Origin: Spirochaetaceae bacterium
GTDB lineage: Bacteria; Spirochaetota; Spirochaetia; DSM-27196; SKKC01
Length of the DNA stretch: 64,000 bases
Assembly (NCBI GenBank): GCA_007694005.1
Contig: RECN01000197.1
Location: 1-64,000 of the forward strand
Reading direction: 5' to 3'
Part shown: positions 1 to 9,725 of the stretch, in pieces
Numbering within the stretch: the stretch's first letter is position 1
Layout of the letters: each line of letters starts with the position of its first letter
The notes under the pieces: model-generated
What the model saw: the letters and a program-made list of their open reading frames with translations, nothing else
Databases searched by the model: none
What the model was told of the DNA's origin: nothing
Translations under genes and position numbers: made by a program

Positions 1-2
1 GG

Positions 3-1202
3 CGCTTCGTCGACCCGGAAGTCGGAGCTGCATACGCATTCCTGCTCGGAAGCGTGCAGGAGATTACCGCGGTCAGCGAGTATGAACTCGAGCTCCGACT
101 CGCACGACCCTTCGCGCCTATCCTTTCGCACCTCTCCCACAGCTTTATCGGCATTGTAAGCCCGGCACAGCTTGCGGGTCTTGGTCCGAATGATGCCATT
201 GAGATTCCTGTCGGTACCGGTCCCTACGTCATGGATGCGTGGAACCGCGGTGAAAGCATTACGATGAGCGTCAATGCGGACTACTACGGAAACACACCGC
301 AGATCGAAAACCTCGTTTTCAACTTCATCCCCGAAGCATCGGCGCGCATCGTAGCCCTTGAAACCGGCGAAGCGGATGCGATCATGGCCGTACCTCCTCA
401 GGATGCCGCGAGGCTTGATGCTGACCCGAACATAGACGTGGTGTATCAGACCAGTGTTCGTACGATCTACATCAGTTTCAACAACGTCCGCGAGCCTTTT
501 ACCGATCGACGCGTACGCCTCGCCATGAACCACGCAATCGACAAGCAGGCTATCGTTGACGGCCTGTTCGGTGGAAACGCCTTCGTCGCAGATGCACCGG
601 TTGTAGACGCAGTATTCGGCCACGTCTCTGTCGGCCCCTACGAATACGATCCTGACCTGGCGCGTGAACTTCTTGCCGAAGCCGGTTTTGAAGACGGACT
701 CGACATCACCATACATCACCCGACCGGTCGCTATCCGCTTGATGCAACGGTTGCCGAAGCGGTTCAGGACATGCTTGCAGACGTCGGCGTAAACGCAACA
801 CTCGAAACACGCGAGTGGTCAAGCTACCTGAGTTTCACGGCACAGCCCCCGGAGCTCGCCGAATACGACACCTTCCTGCTTGGATGGGGTACGGTAACGC
901 TTGACTCCGATTATGGACTGTTTGCCCTTCTTCACACGCAGCAGTGGAATCCGAACGGAAATAACCGTGGTTTCTACAGCAACGAACGTGTCGACGAGCT
1001 GCTTTCCGCAGCCCGGGTAGAGACTGACCCTGCGACGCGCGAAGTGATGTATGCCGAAGCCATTGAACTGATCTGGGACGATGCTCCATGGATTTTCCTC
1101 TACAACGAAGGCCAGATTAACGCTGTGCGTTCGAATGTAGGCGGATTGATCCATCATCCCCTGGAGAACCTCAGTGCCTGGGACGCGTTCTTCATCGACT
1201 GA
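3..1202 (+). CDS. Peptide/dipeptide ABC transporter solute-binding protein (SBP_bac_5 family), 5'-truncated by window edge
   Basis: Frame open from base 3 (RFVDPEVGAAYAFLLGSVQEITAVSEYELEL...); VGTGPYVMDAWNRGESITMSVNADYYG and RLAMNHAIDKQAIVDGLF are typical of DppA/OppA-like proteins. Confidence 0.9.
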   Translation, partial: RFVDPEVGAAYAFLLGSVQEITAVSEYELELRLARPFAPILSHLSHSFIGIVSPAQLAGLGPNDAIEIPVGTGPYVMDAWNRGESITMSVNADYYGNTPQIENLVFNFIPEASARIVALETGEADAIMAVPPQDAARLDADPNIDVVYQTSVRTIYISFNNVREPFTDRRVRLAMNHAIDKQAIVDGLFGGNAFVADAPVVDAVFGHVSVGPYEYDPDLARELLAEAGFEDGLDITIHHPTGRYPLDATVAEAVQDMLADVGVNATLETREWSSYLSFTAQPPELAEYDTFLLGWGTVTLDSDYGLFALLHTQQWNPNGNNRGFYSNERVDELLSAARVETDPATREVMYAEAIELIWDDAPWIFLYNEGQINAVRSNVGGLIHHPLENLSAWDAFFID

Positions 1203-1236
1203 TAGTCAGTTGTCATAGCGTCCAGAGAAATTTATA

Positions 1237-1273
1237 CGACGTCGTTGCGGTCATCCCGACCGTGGCGACGTCG
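1237..1273 (+). repeat. Long intercistronic stem-loop between solute-binding-protein and permease genes
   Basis: CGACGTCGTTGCGGTC-ATCCC-GACCGTGGCGACGTCG: 16 paired positions, three of them G-T, 5-nt loop, no T-run after it. Confidence 0.8.
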
Positions 1274-1299
1274 ATTCTGTTTTACGGAGATAGATACCC

Positions 1300-2235
1300 G
1301 TGTATCAGTACATTGCCCGTCGACTGCTACTTACCATTCCCGTTGTGTTCGGTGTTGCAGTGATCGTTTTTTCTATTGTCCGCTTTATTCCTGGTGACCC
1401 GGCGCGGGCCATTGCGGGAGTGCAGGCAACGCCCGAGTTTATACAACAGGTACGGGTACGGTACGCCCTCGACCAGCCCTTGCACGTACAGTTTGGTCTG
1501 TATCTGCGAGGTCTGGCCCGGGGTGATCTTGGACAGTCAACCTTTACGCGTCGGCCGGTTACAACCGAAATCGCCGAGCGTTTTCCACGGACTCTGCTTC
1601 TTGCTTCTATTTCGCTGGCCTTTGCTACCGTTCTCGGGGTTGGGGCAGGAATCGTTTCAGCGACGAGGCGCAATTCCCTCTTTGACAATGCGAGCATGTT
1701 TATTGCCCTCGTAGGGGTTGCAGCGCCGGTTTTCTGGCTGGCGCTGATGCTGCAGCTTCTTTTTGCGGTTCAGCTGAGGCTGCTTCCTGCGACCGGGATG
1801 GGAAGCTGGCGGCACCTGGTTCTCCCGGCGGTGACGCTCGGAAGTGCGAGTGCCGCGCTCATGGCCCGCATAACTCGATCAAGCATGCTCGAAGTCCTGC
1901 GTCTCGACTTTATTACGACCGCGCGAGCGAAAGGACTTACTGAGCGCGTCGTAATTTACAAGCACGCCCTGAAAAACGCCCTGATTCCCGTTGTAACGGT
2001 TCTCGGCCTGCAGTTCGGCATCCTGCTCGGCGGAGCAGTTCTGACCGAAACCGTTTTTGCCTGGCCCGGTGTCGGCAGGCTACTCGTAGACGCAATTCTC
2101 AGACGGGATTATCCGGTGGTTCAGGGTACCGTGATGCTGCTTGCCCTGCTTTTTGTGCTGATTAATCTCGTTGTCGATATCGTATACGCCTTTCTTGATC
2201 CGCGTATTCACTATCAGGGCGGATCAGAGGAGTAA
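1300..2235 (+). CDS. Peptide ABC transporter permease, DppB/OppB type
   Basis: MYQYIARRLLLTIPVVFGVAVIVFSIVRFIPGDPA; EAA-loop region TARAKGLTERVVIYKHALKNALIPVVT. Confidence 0.95.
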   Translation: MYQYIARRLLLTIPVVFGVAVIVFSIVRFIPGDPARAIAGVQATPEFIQQVRVRYALDQPLHVQFGLYLRGLARGDLGQSTFTRRPVTTEIAERFPRTLLLASISLAFATVLGVGAGIVSATRRNSLFDNASMFIALVGVAAPVFWLALMLQLLFAVQLRLLPATGMGSWRHLVLPAVTLGSASAALMARITRSSMLEVLRLDFITTARAKGLTERVVIYKHALKNALIPVVTVLGLQFGILLGGAVLTETVFAWPGVGRLLVDAILRRDYPVVQGTVMLLALLFVLINLVVDIVYAFLDPRIHYQGGSEE

Positions 2236-2238
2236 GTC

Positions 2239-3129
2239 ATGAGCACAGCAACAGCGACCGATGCAACATTGCCAAAAGAGAAAACAAAAAAGACAAGCGA
2301 GCTGAAGGAAGTCCTGAAGCACCTGATCCGCAACCGCGCCGCGGTGGCAGGCCTCGTCATTATCGGGTTCTTCCTGATAGTAGCCATTTTTGCCCCGTAT
2401 ATCGCAACTCACAGCCCGACGTCGACATCGCTTGTGACGAGGCTGCAGGGTCCAAGCGCTGAGCACCTCCTGGGGACCGACGAACTCGGGAGGGATCTGT
2501 TCAGCCGCATGGTATTCGGAAGCCGTATCTCACTGAACATCGGACTGATCTCTACACTCATCGGGGTCGTATTCGGCGTCCCTATCGGTGCCGTCAGTGG
2601 GTATTACGGCGGTAAGCTCGACATAATTACCCAGCGTTTCATCGATATCATGATTGCCTTTCCGGGCATTCTTCTGGCCATAGTTGTCGTGACGGTTCTC
2701 GGCGTCGGCGTGCAGAACGTCATGATCGCAACGGGTATCGCGAGCGTTCCGGTGTACGCCCGCCTGGTCCGCGGATCGGTACTTGCGGTTAAAGAGCAGA
2801 GCTACGTTGCCGCCGCGCGCGCAGCCGGCCTTGGCGACTTCAGCATCATCTTCAAACACATTCTTCCGAACTGCCTTGCCCCCATAATCGTGCAGAGTAC
2901 ATTCCAGATCGCAACATCAATTCTGTGGGCAGCGGGTCTCGGATTTCTTGGCCTCGGCGCACAGGCACCGACCCCGGAGTGGGGAGCCATCCTCAGTAAC
3001 GGTCGCGCATACATTCGCACGGCTCATCACCTGACAACCTACCCGGGTCTCGCGATCCTGTTCATGGTACTCGGGTTCAACCTGGTCGGTGACGGTCTTC
3101 GTGATGCGCTTGATCCGAAAACACGATAG
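2239..3129 (+). CDS. Peptide ABC transporter permease, DppC/OppC type
   Basis: LLGTDELGRDLFSRMVFGSRISL and AARAAGLGDFSIIFKHILPNCLAPIIV motifs. Confidence 0.95.
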   Translation: MSTATATDATLPKEKTKKTSELKEVLKHLIRNRAAVAGLVIIGFFLIVAIFAPYIATHSPTSTSLVTRLQGPSAEHLLGTDELGRDLFSRMVFGSRISLNIGLISTLIGVVFGVPIGAVSGYYGGKLDIITQRFIDIMIAFPGILLAIVVVTVLGVGVQNVMIATGIASVPVYARLVRGSVLAVKEQSYVAAARAAGLGDFSIIFKHILPNCLAPIIVQSTFQIATSILWAAGLGFLGLGAQAPTPEWGAILSNGRAYIRTAHHLTTYPGLAILFMVLGFNLVGDGLRDALDPKTR

Positions 3130-3144
3130 GAACGGATATACACC

Positions 3145-4185
3145 ATGAAGAACCTGCTGGAAGTCAAGAATCTTCAGACGAGCTTCAACACCGAGGGTGG
3201 AAAGGTACGGGCCGTAGATAACGTATCGTTCAGTATCAAGGCTGGCGAAGTGGTCGGGCTCGTCGGAGAGAGCGGATGTGGAAAAACTGCCGCCTCCCTG
3301 AGCATACTGCAGCTCCTCCCGACACCACCGGCATCCATTGACGGGGGACAGATCATCTTCGACGGAACTGATCTGCTTACGCTGTCGAGGGAAAAAATCA
3401 GAAAGATCAGGGGAAACGATATTGCCATGATCTTTCAGGAGCCGATGACAAGTCTCAACCCCGTCTACACCATCGGTAACCAGCTGTCTGAGTCAATACG
3501 GCTGCACCAGGGCTTGAACCCGCGACACGCGCGCGTGAAGAGCATAGAAATGCTCAAACTTGTCGGTATACCCCGTCCCGAGGAAGTCATAGACGAGTAT
3601 CCGCATCGCTTTTCGGGCGGCATGCGGCAGCGGGCCATGATTGCCATGGCTCTGAGCTGCAACCCCAAGCTTCTCATCGCGGACGAGCCGACGACTGCTC
3701 TCGATGTGACCATACAGGCACAGATCCTCGAACTCATGCGTGATCTGAAAGACCGGATCAATACGGCGATTCTGTTTATTACGCACGATCTCGGTGTCAT
3801 CGCCGAAATGGCTGATAGAGTCGTCGTCATGTATTCCGGGAAGGTTGTGGAGCAGGCTGATGTAAAGACACTCTTCCACGATCCACAGCATCCCTACACG
3901 CAGGGGCTCATTAACTCACGGCCCGGTATCGATCAACTCAGCCGGCGACTTCGCTTTATTCCCGGTAATGTGCCGAATCCGCTTGAAATGCCGGGAGGCT
4001 GTCCGTTTCATCCCCGCTGCAGGAAAGCAATGACGATCTGCAGCCGGGAAATGCCCCGGCAACGGGAGCTGGCTCACGGACATACGGTACGGTGCTGGCA
4101 GCACGAGAATGTCCCGGAGCAGGACGCGAAACCGCTGGCGTCGGCAGCAGTCGCCCAGGCGAGTATGGAGGGACAGTATGAGTGA
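3145..4185 (+). CDS. Peptide ABC transporter ATP-binding protein, DppD/OppD type
   Basis: Walker A GESGCGKTA, signature FSGGMRQRAMIAMAL, Walker B LLIADEPT, C-terminal Cys motif GGCPFHPRC. Confidence 0.95.
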   Translation: MKNLLEVKNLQTSFNTEGGKVRAVDNVSFSIKAGEVVGLVGESGCGKTAASLSILQLLPTPPASIDGGQIIFDGTDLLTLSREKIRKIRGNDIAMIFQEPMTSLNPVYTIGNQLSESIRLHQGLNPRHARVKSIEMLKLVGIPRPEEVIDEYPHRFSGGMRQRAMIAMALSCNPKLLIADEPTTALDVTIQAQILELMRDLKDRINTAILFITHDLGVIAEMADRVVVMYSGKVVEQADVKTLFHDPQHPYTQGLINSRPGIDQLSRRLRFIPGNVPNPLEMPGGCPFHPRCRKAMTICSREMPRQRELAHGHTVRCWQHENVPEQDAKPLASAAVAQASMEGQYE

Positions 4186-5176
4186 TACGAAGCCGGTGCT
4201 GTCGGTCCGGAGTCTGAAGAAATATTTCCCTATACGTACGGGGGTTTTCAGCCGGACTGTCGGGCACGTAAAGGCCGTTGACGACGTATCGTTCGATATC
4301 GTACCCGGTGAAACCTTTGCGCTCGTCGGTGAAAGCGGGTGCGGGAAGAGCACGACCGGCCGGACGATACTCCGCCTTCAGGGAGCAACTGGTGGTGAGG
4401 TCACTTTTCAGGGCGAGGACGTGTTCAGCGCGAGCGGTGAGCGCATGCGAAAGCTCAGAAAGGACATGCAGATCGTGTTTCAGGATCCATACAGCGCTCT
4501 GAATCCCCGGATGAGGGTTGGAACGGCGATACGCGAGATCCTCAGCGTGCACGGAGTTGCACACGGTCAGGAGGCTCAGGAGCGTGCCGAGGAAGTACTC
4601 GTTCGTTGTGGTCTTGAGCGCTATCACGCGACGCGCTATCCCCACGAGTTTTCCGGTGGTCAGCGGCAGCGTGTCGTCATAGCCCGTGCACTCGCCCTCG
4701 ACCCGAAGTTTATCGTCGCCGATGAACCGATTTCGGCTCTCGACGTGAGCATACAGAGTCAGGTCATCAATCTGCTCGAGGACCTGCAGGATGAGTTTGA
4801 GCTGACCTACCTGTTTATCAGCCATGACCTGAGTGTGGTCAAGCACATGGCCGACCGGGTTGGGGTCATGTATCTTGGCAAACTCGTCGAGGTCGCGGAC
4901 AAGGCCGACTTCTACCGGGAGCCGCTTCATCCCTACAGTCAGGCTCTGTTGTCCGCGATTCCCGTGAACGATCCGACCGAGAAAAAGCAGCGTATTATCC
5001 TCAAGGGTGACGTTCCGAGTCCGGCGAACCCTCCTTCGGGGTGCCCCTTCCATACCCGTTGTCCACACGCCATGCCGGTGTGTAAAACAGTGGTCCCGAA
5101 GCTCAAAAAAACAGATGTTGGACGAGAGGTTGCGTGTCATCTCGTGCACCCGCCAGAGGAAGAGGTTCCCGCGTGA
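4178..5176 (+). CDS. Peptide ABC transporter ATP-binding protein, DppF/OppF type
   Basis: Start MSDTKPVL overlaps the upstream gene by 8 nt; Walker [35 protein letters not shown]. Confidence 0.95.
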   Translation: MSDTKPVLSVRSLKKYFPIRTGVFSRTVGHVKAVDDVSFDIVPGETFALVGESGCGKSTTGRTILRLQGATGGEVTFQGEDVFSASGERMRKLRKDMQIVFQDPYSALNPRMRVGTAIREILSVHGVAHGQEAQERAEEVLVRCGLERYHATRYPHEFSGGQRQRVVIARALALDPKFIVADEPISALDVSIQSQVINLLEDLQDEFELTYLFISHDLSVVKHMADRVGVMYLGKLVEVADKADFYREPLHPYSQALLSAIPVNDPTEKKQRIILKGDVPSPANPPSGCPFHTRCPHAMPVCKTVVPKLKKTDVGREVACHLVHPPEEEVPA

Positions 5177-5310
5177 ACGAAGACCGCATACGAGGTCGCG
5201 AAATACTGCTGCTGCTGTGGGTCGCCGCCCGTGTCGTGCTTCCCATTCTTGGGCTCCTGATCCTGACTGTCACGCTCGGGTACGGTCTGTTTATGCTCGT
5301 ATTCGGGTAA
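5173..5310 (+). CDS. Small hydrophobic membrane peptide (45 aa), translationally coupled to the DppF-type gene
   Basis: GTG start in a GTGA overlap with the DppF stop; VNEDRIRGREILLLLWVAARVVLPILGLLILTVTLGYGLFMLVFG; too short for the ORF track. Confidence 0.5.
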   Translation: MNEDRIRGREILLLLWVAARVVLPILGLLILTVTLGYGLFMLVFG

Positions 5311-5383
5311 GTACACCGGTTTTTTGTTCGAACAAGGCCTCATGGTCGCTGTTTAGACGGTACTTGTGGTATACTATAGCCAT

Positions 5384-7510
5384 ATGCTCAGGAACAGATC
5401 TCCGTTTCTTCACAGCATATTGCGTACCCGCACCGCATTCGCACTGGTTCTGATTGCCGGTCTGCTCGCGTGCGAGGGGGGAGCGCTGTTTCTCCCGGAT
5501 GCCAATGGCGAACAGAGCGTAGAAATACGCATGGTCGACTCGGGAAGCACCGTGCAGCGTTCCGACGGTCTCAGCATATCCTTTGAAACCCTGCGTTCTC
5601 AATCCGACACATCCGATTTTGATTCCGTCGTTCTCGTGCTTGAACCAGCATCTGAAATAAGCGGCCTGACGTCCTCGGGCTTGTCTGAGCGCAGAGAGCG
5701 ACGCGTCAACAGGGATGAACTTGGGGCTGACCGTGTACTTTTCGAGTCGCTCGAAGACCTGAGCCCCGGTCTCTACACCGTCATTATCACCGTCTACAAC
5801 GGCCCCGAAGAGATTCAGTCGATCAGGCGCTCGGTGTTTGTGGTCGACGAAATCTTCGCAGTAGATGGTCTGTCGGTGTACCCGGCTACCATGACGCCCG
5901 GGTCTTCCGGCATCGTGCAGGCGACCCTGCAGGTACCCGATGGCAGTGATCCCTGGTTGCGATGGTCGATCGGGGACGAAATACTCGCGTCCGGGTACGC
6001 AACCGACGGGTATACCGAGATCGAATGGCAGGCGCCCTCCCGGGAGTCGGTCTACCGGATCGGACTCGAAGTCTTTCCCTCGAGACCGTCCGCGTCAGGT
6101 CTCGCGGATCTTCGTTCATCCATACGCGAGTCTGCCGACGTTCTGGTGAGTTCTGCACGCAGCGCCCGAGAATCGCAACTCGGCTCCATCGATTCGTTTT
6201 TTCTCCTGTATCGCCTTCAGGGCAGTGTGTCCGACGATGGATTTCGTGCATCGATCGCCGATGAGCCGACAGACCATACGGTAATCGGCCACCCCAGGCT
6301 TAGCGTCGTTCAGGGTCTGTTCGGATACACGCTCGATGGTTCAAGCGGGTTCCAGTCCGAGGGCGCGGGCGTACCCTTTATCGGTGCTACGCCGACCCCG
6401 TTCACGCTTCACGCGCGTATCGTGCCTGAACCTTCGTCAGCGGGTTCTGCAGGGAACGATTCGCGGCCTTCGGGTACGCTCTTCGAGACCGAAACAAGTG
6501 CACCCTCATTTCGATTTGCAGTCTCAGTCGATGCGGATGGCACGCCCGCGGTGCGTCTCTCAAATGGCGATCATGACGATCTCGCAAGCGGCCCGCCGGG
6601 ACTGCTTCCTGGTGGCGAAGCAGCTCTGTTATCCGTTTCGGTCGTCCCCGCCGAACGGAGCACGGCCATACTCTGGTTCCTGAACGGACGCCTCGTTGAC
6701 ATTTCCGAGCTTGCGGTCGCGTTCCCGGCCTCCCCGGTTACGGCGGAACACGCAGGTGGAAGCGCACGGATCGACGTTGAAGAGTCCGAGATCACGGCAA
6801 GACAGGGAGTTACCCGCATTGGAGCCGCCGAGCGAGGTTTCCGGGGGCTGGTTGACGAGATAGGTATCCTGTTCAGGGACGGTGAAGGGCAGATAGGAAC
6901 CGACTCGGCGGTGTTCCGTAACGCGATGGAAAGTCGCTACGCGGGACGCCTCGCGTATGCGCGCGGGTTCCAGGGAATGTTTGTGCCCGATGAACTGCAA
7001 ACCATAGGCCGGGTTACCGTTCGGCGCGGAGCGCTGGAACTCGACCCGGGTGCATCGGTCCTGTTTCCGGCATTTCTTTTTGAGCATGAACAGCTTGTCG
7101 TCGAGCTGGGCCTGGGCGTAACGGCTCCCGAGGCCGAAGGTACATTCCGCTTCGAAATAGAACAGTCCGACGGTACCGGGACCGACGATCGCAGTCAGCT
7201 GATTGACGTCAGTTCTTCGGGCAGCGCCACGCAGGATGGAGAGCGCATCGGAACGCTGACCTTCGTCGACGATCCCCCGGTCCTGGTTCTGCGTCTTTCG
7301 CACCAGGACGGTGTTGTACATATACGCGGAGCAGGTGATTTTGAGACCAGTATCGATCTCGGGGACGCCCGGTTCACCGGCGTACGTCTCTCAGCGCTCC
7401 ATAACGAAGCGCGCGTGATCCCCTTCCGCATTCGCAGTGTTGTCGCGCACCGTGACCGGGTATCGCTTGCCGACCGCCTCTCTGCCGGAGCTCAATCCGA
7501 GGGGGACTGA
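5384..7510 (+). CDS. Predicted lipoprotein with LamG/concanavalin-A-like domain(s)
   Basis: Lipobox-like LIAGLLAC; FTLHARIVPE...AILWFLNGRLVDISEL...GVTRIGAAERGFRGLVDEIGILFRDG resembles LamG-like jelly rolls. Confidence 0.7.
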   Translation: MLRNRSPFLHSILRTRTAFALVLIAGLLACEGGALFLPDANGEQSVEIRMVDSGSTVQRSDGLSISFETLRSQSDTSDFDSVVLVLEPASEISGLTSSGLSERRERRVNRDELGADRVLFESLEDLSPGLYTVIITVYNGPEEIQSIRRSVFVVDEIFAVDGLSVYPATMTPGSSGIVQATLQVPDGSDPWLRWSIGDEILASGYATDGYTEIEWQAPSRESVYRIGLEVFPSRPSASGLADLRSSIRESADVLVSSARSARESQLGSIDSFFLLYRLQGSVSDDGFRASIADEPTDHTVIGHPRLSVVQGLFGYTLDGSSGFQSEGAGVPFIGATPTPFTLHARIVPEPSSAGSAGNDSRPSGTLFETETSAPSFRFAVSVDADGTPAVRLSNGDHDDLASGPPGLLPGGEAALLSVSVVPAERSTAILWFLNGRLVDISELAVAFPASPVTAEHAGGSARIDVEESEITARQGVTRIGAAERGFRGLVDEIGILFRDGEGQIGTDSAVFRNAMESRYAGRLAYARGFQGMFVPDELQTIGRVTVRRGALELDPGASVLFPAFLFEHEQLVVELGLGVTAPEAEGTFRFEIEQSDGTGTDDRSQLIDVSSSGSATQDGERIGTLTFVDDPPVLVLRLSHQDGVVHIRGAGDFETSIDLGDARFTGVRLSALHNEARVIPFRIRSVVAHRDRVSLADRLSAGAQSEGD

Positions 7511-8271
7511 CCCTCCTTCACGGGCCGGTCGTAGAGAACACTGCCGGCGAGGGCCGGATCGTTGGTTATGACACCCGCCGCACCTCGAGCCACGCTTTCC
7601 TTCATGACCTGCGCGTCGTCGACCGTCCACACAAAAACCTCGCGTCCCTGCATCCGGGCTATAAGCGCGTGCATGCCCCGGTATTGTGCGTGGTCCGGTT
7701 TCAGAGCGTCTGCCTGACACATGTACCGGCCGAATCCGCTCCGCAGGATACGTGGCACCTCGGGATCGTGCGAATAAATGACCGCTACCGGTATCGTTTC
7801 CGAGATGCGTCTTATCTCTTTTACTGCATAGGGGTTAAAGGAGCTCACGAGGCAGCGCCTGTCGAGTCCACGCGACGAAATCATGGAAACGAGAGCCTGT
7901 TCTATGCCTGATGGTCCGTGCACTTTGTGCTTGATCTCAATGTCGTAGCACAGTCGATCGCCGAAGCGGTCGAAGACTTCACGGAGAAGAGGAATCGCTT
8001 CGGTCTCATGCACGCGAAGTTCGGACAGCGCACGCCAGCCGGTCTCGTCGACACGGCCGGGCGAGCCGGTTACGCGCTCGGTCGTGTAGTCGTGAAAGAC
8101 TACCATCTCACCGGTACTGCACACCTGTACGTCCAGTTCGATCGCGTGGGCCCCGGCGTCGTACGCCGCTTCGAAGGCTTTCATGGTGTTTTCCGGGTAG
8201 AGGCGCGAGAACCCGCGGTGCGCGAGGATCACCGGGCGGGGGGCATCGGGAAAAACTGCTCTGCGAGCCAT
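7492..8271 (-). CDS. Glycerophosphodiester phosphodiesterase family protein
   Basis: ILAHRGFSRLYPENTMKAFEAAYDAGAHAIELDVQ, typical GDPD N-terminus. Confidence 0.93.
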   Translation of the reverse strand: MARRAVFPDAPRPVILAHRGFSRLYPENTMKAFEAAYDAGAHAIELDVQVCSTGEMVVFHDYTTERVTGSPGRVDETGWRALSELRVHETEAIPLLREVFDRFGDRLCYDIEIKHKVHGPSGIEQALVSMISSRGLDRRCLVSSFNPYAVKEIRRISETIPVAVIYSHDPEVPRILRSGFGRYMCQADALKPDHAQYRGMHALIARMQGREVFVWTVDDAQVMKESVARGAAGVITNDPALAGSVLYDRPVKEGQSPSD

Positions 8272-8274
8272 AGC

Positions 8275-8784
8275 TTACTCGCCTTCTTCCCGCAGCTTGC
8301 GCTTGAGCTGTTCGAGCTCGGAATCGACGTTAATGCTTCGAATCGCCTCACTGGTTTTCGTGTCACCAACTGCTTCCTGCAGCTGCTCGGCGAGCGCAGC
8401 CGCGTCAACGCTCATCTCGGGTGTTCTCTTGAGGCGTTCGAGGTTGCTTTTCATGAGCACCACAATTTCCGAAAGATCAGCCTCTTCGCTCTGCAGCCGT
8501 GCGAGCGTTTCTTCAGCCTGCTTCCATTCCGCAAGCGCAGTCGCGGCAAGCTCACGGTTCTGCTTCTCATACGCCAGATGTGCCCGTCGCTTCCAGAGTG
8601 CGATACGGTCCTCCGCTTCTTTTCGTTGCTGTTTCAACTGATTCAGGGACGTAATATAGGAACCGACGTACGCTGTCGCGTCGGCTCGCGTCATACCGCT
8701 GAGGTCCGCCTGTTCTGCGCGACTCCCCGGTCCCTGAGGAAGTGGGTTGTCGTAGGATCCAGTCATGTCGTTCTCCCAATACAT
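8275..8784 (-). CDS. Coiled-coil protein, weakly PspA/IM30-like
   Basis: Alternative starts at 8784 (overlapping the upstream stop) or 8766; ADATAYVGSYITSLNQLKQQRKEAEDRIALWKRRAHLAYEKQNRELAATALAEWKQAEETLARL. Confidence 0.6.
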   Translation of the reverse strand: MYWENDMTGSYDNPLPQGPGSRAEQADLSGMTRADATAYVGSYITSLNQLKQQRKEAEDRIALWKRRAHLAYEKQNRELAATALAEWKQAEETLARLQSEEADLSEIVVLMKSNLERLKRTPEMSVDAAALAEQLQEAVGDTKTSEAIRSINVDSELEQLKRKLREEGE

Positions 8785-9725
8785 CACGCCTGTACGATGT
8801 CGATACACAGGATAACAGGAGTCTGTTCCTTCGTATATGTCTTCACACTCACCGTGCGGCACAGAGTACCGGTCGCCCGCGAGAGATACGCGCCGGTTAG
8901 AAAATGAGGAGCACCAAGCGAACGTATGTGATACACGTAGTCTTTCAGGGAGTGATCCGCTCCGCGCCGGGCAGGTCTGAACAGAACCCCTTCGCGCGTT
9001 CCTGTCGACGGATTAAAGACGGTCTCTGTGATCTGCATGCCGTGAAGGTCGGTCACATATGCGCATTGTATATCCGGTAGCCTGCGAATGAGCCCTGAAA
9101 GCTGTTCGTCGATGCGAGACAGGCGTTGGAGTTCACGTCCCAGGTGCCGTCCTGTCTCTACAATGCGTGTAATCTCATCATGTACGCCCCGAGCACTATC
9201 GGCTATACGGAGGGCCGTCTGCGAGGCATGCCAGAGCACGCGTTTCCGTACTTCAGTTAGCGACGAATCGTAATCTTCCAGAGGATGTGAGAGGAGATAG
9301 CCCTGGAATAGATCGCACCCCAGGGAGCTGAGGCATTCGAGCTCCTGGCTTTCCTCGACTCCTTCAGCCAGACTTATGGCTCCGAGACTGTGACACAGGC
9401 CATTGATGGCTTCTACTACCGATCGTTTGTAGTGGCTGGCGTGGACTTCTGATACAAGGTGTCGATCGATCTTGACGATATCGGGTTTCAGTTCAACAAG
9501 ACGCTCCAGATTGGAGTGTGAAGCACCAAAGTCGTCAAGCGCGATGAGAAAACCGTATGCCCGGTACCGCTCAACGAAACGACGAAGCACGCTCAGTGAC
9601 TGTATGCCGCTTTCGACAACTTCGATCGCAACATGCCCGGGATCGATGTTCCAGCGCGTAACCTGCTCAAGCAGATAGTCATCACTGCTCGACGGGTCCT
9701 CGAGCAGTGACGAGGTGATGTTCAC
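8784..9725 (-). CDS. EAL-domain c-di-GMP phosphodiesterase, downstream fragment (rest of EAL plus C-terminal sensor-like domain); frameshifted relative to 9722..10033
   Basis: VNITSSLLEDP, EVVESG, ALDDFGASHSNLERL, DIVKIDRHLV, LAEGVEESQEL; C-terminal Cache/EAL-associated-like region. Confidence 0.8.
   Translation of the reverse strand: MNITSSLLEDPSSSDDYLLEQVTRWNIDPGHVAIEVVESGIQSLSVLRRFVERYRAYGFLIALDDFGASHSNLERLVELKPDIVKIDRHLVSEVHASHYKRSVVEAINGLCHSLGAISLAEGVEESQELECLSSLGCDLFQGYLLSHPLEDYDSSLTEVRKRVLWHASQTALRIADSARGVHDEITRIVETGRHLGRELQRLSRIDEQLSGLIRRLPDIQCAYVTDLHGMQITETVFNPSTGTREGVLFRPARRGADHSLKDYVYHIRSLGAPHFLTGAYLSRATGTLCRTVSVKTYTKEQTPVILCIDIVQA

Noticed and set aside
3956-5149. 397-aa ORF antisense to the DppF-type ATPase
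   Set aside because: Shadow ORF; composition is low-information and the plus-strand gene is clear.
7918-8907. 329-aa plus-strand ORF opposite the GDPD and coiled-coil genes
   Set aside because: The minus-strand genes have clear family motifs; the ORF spans their boundary without any domain.
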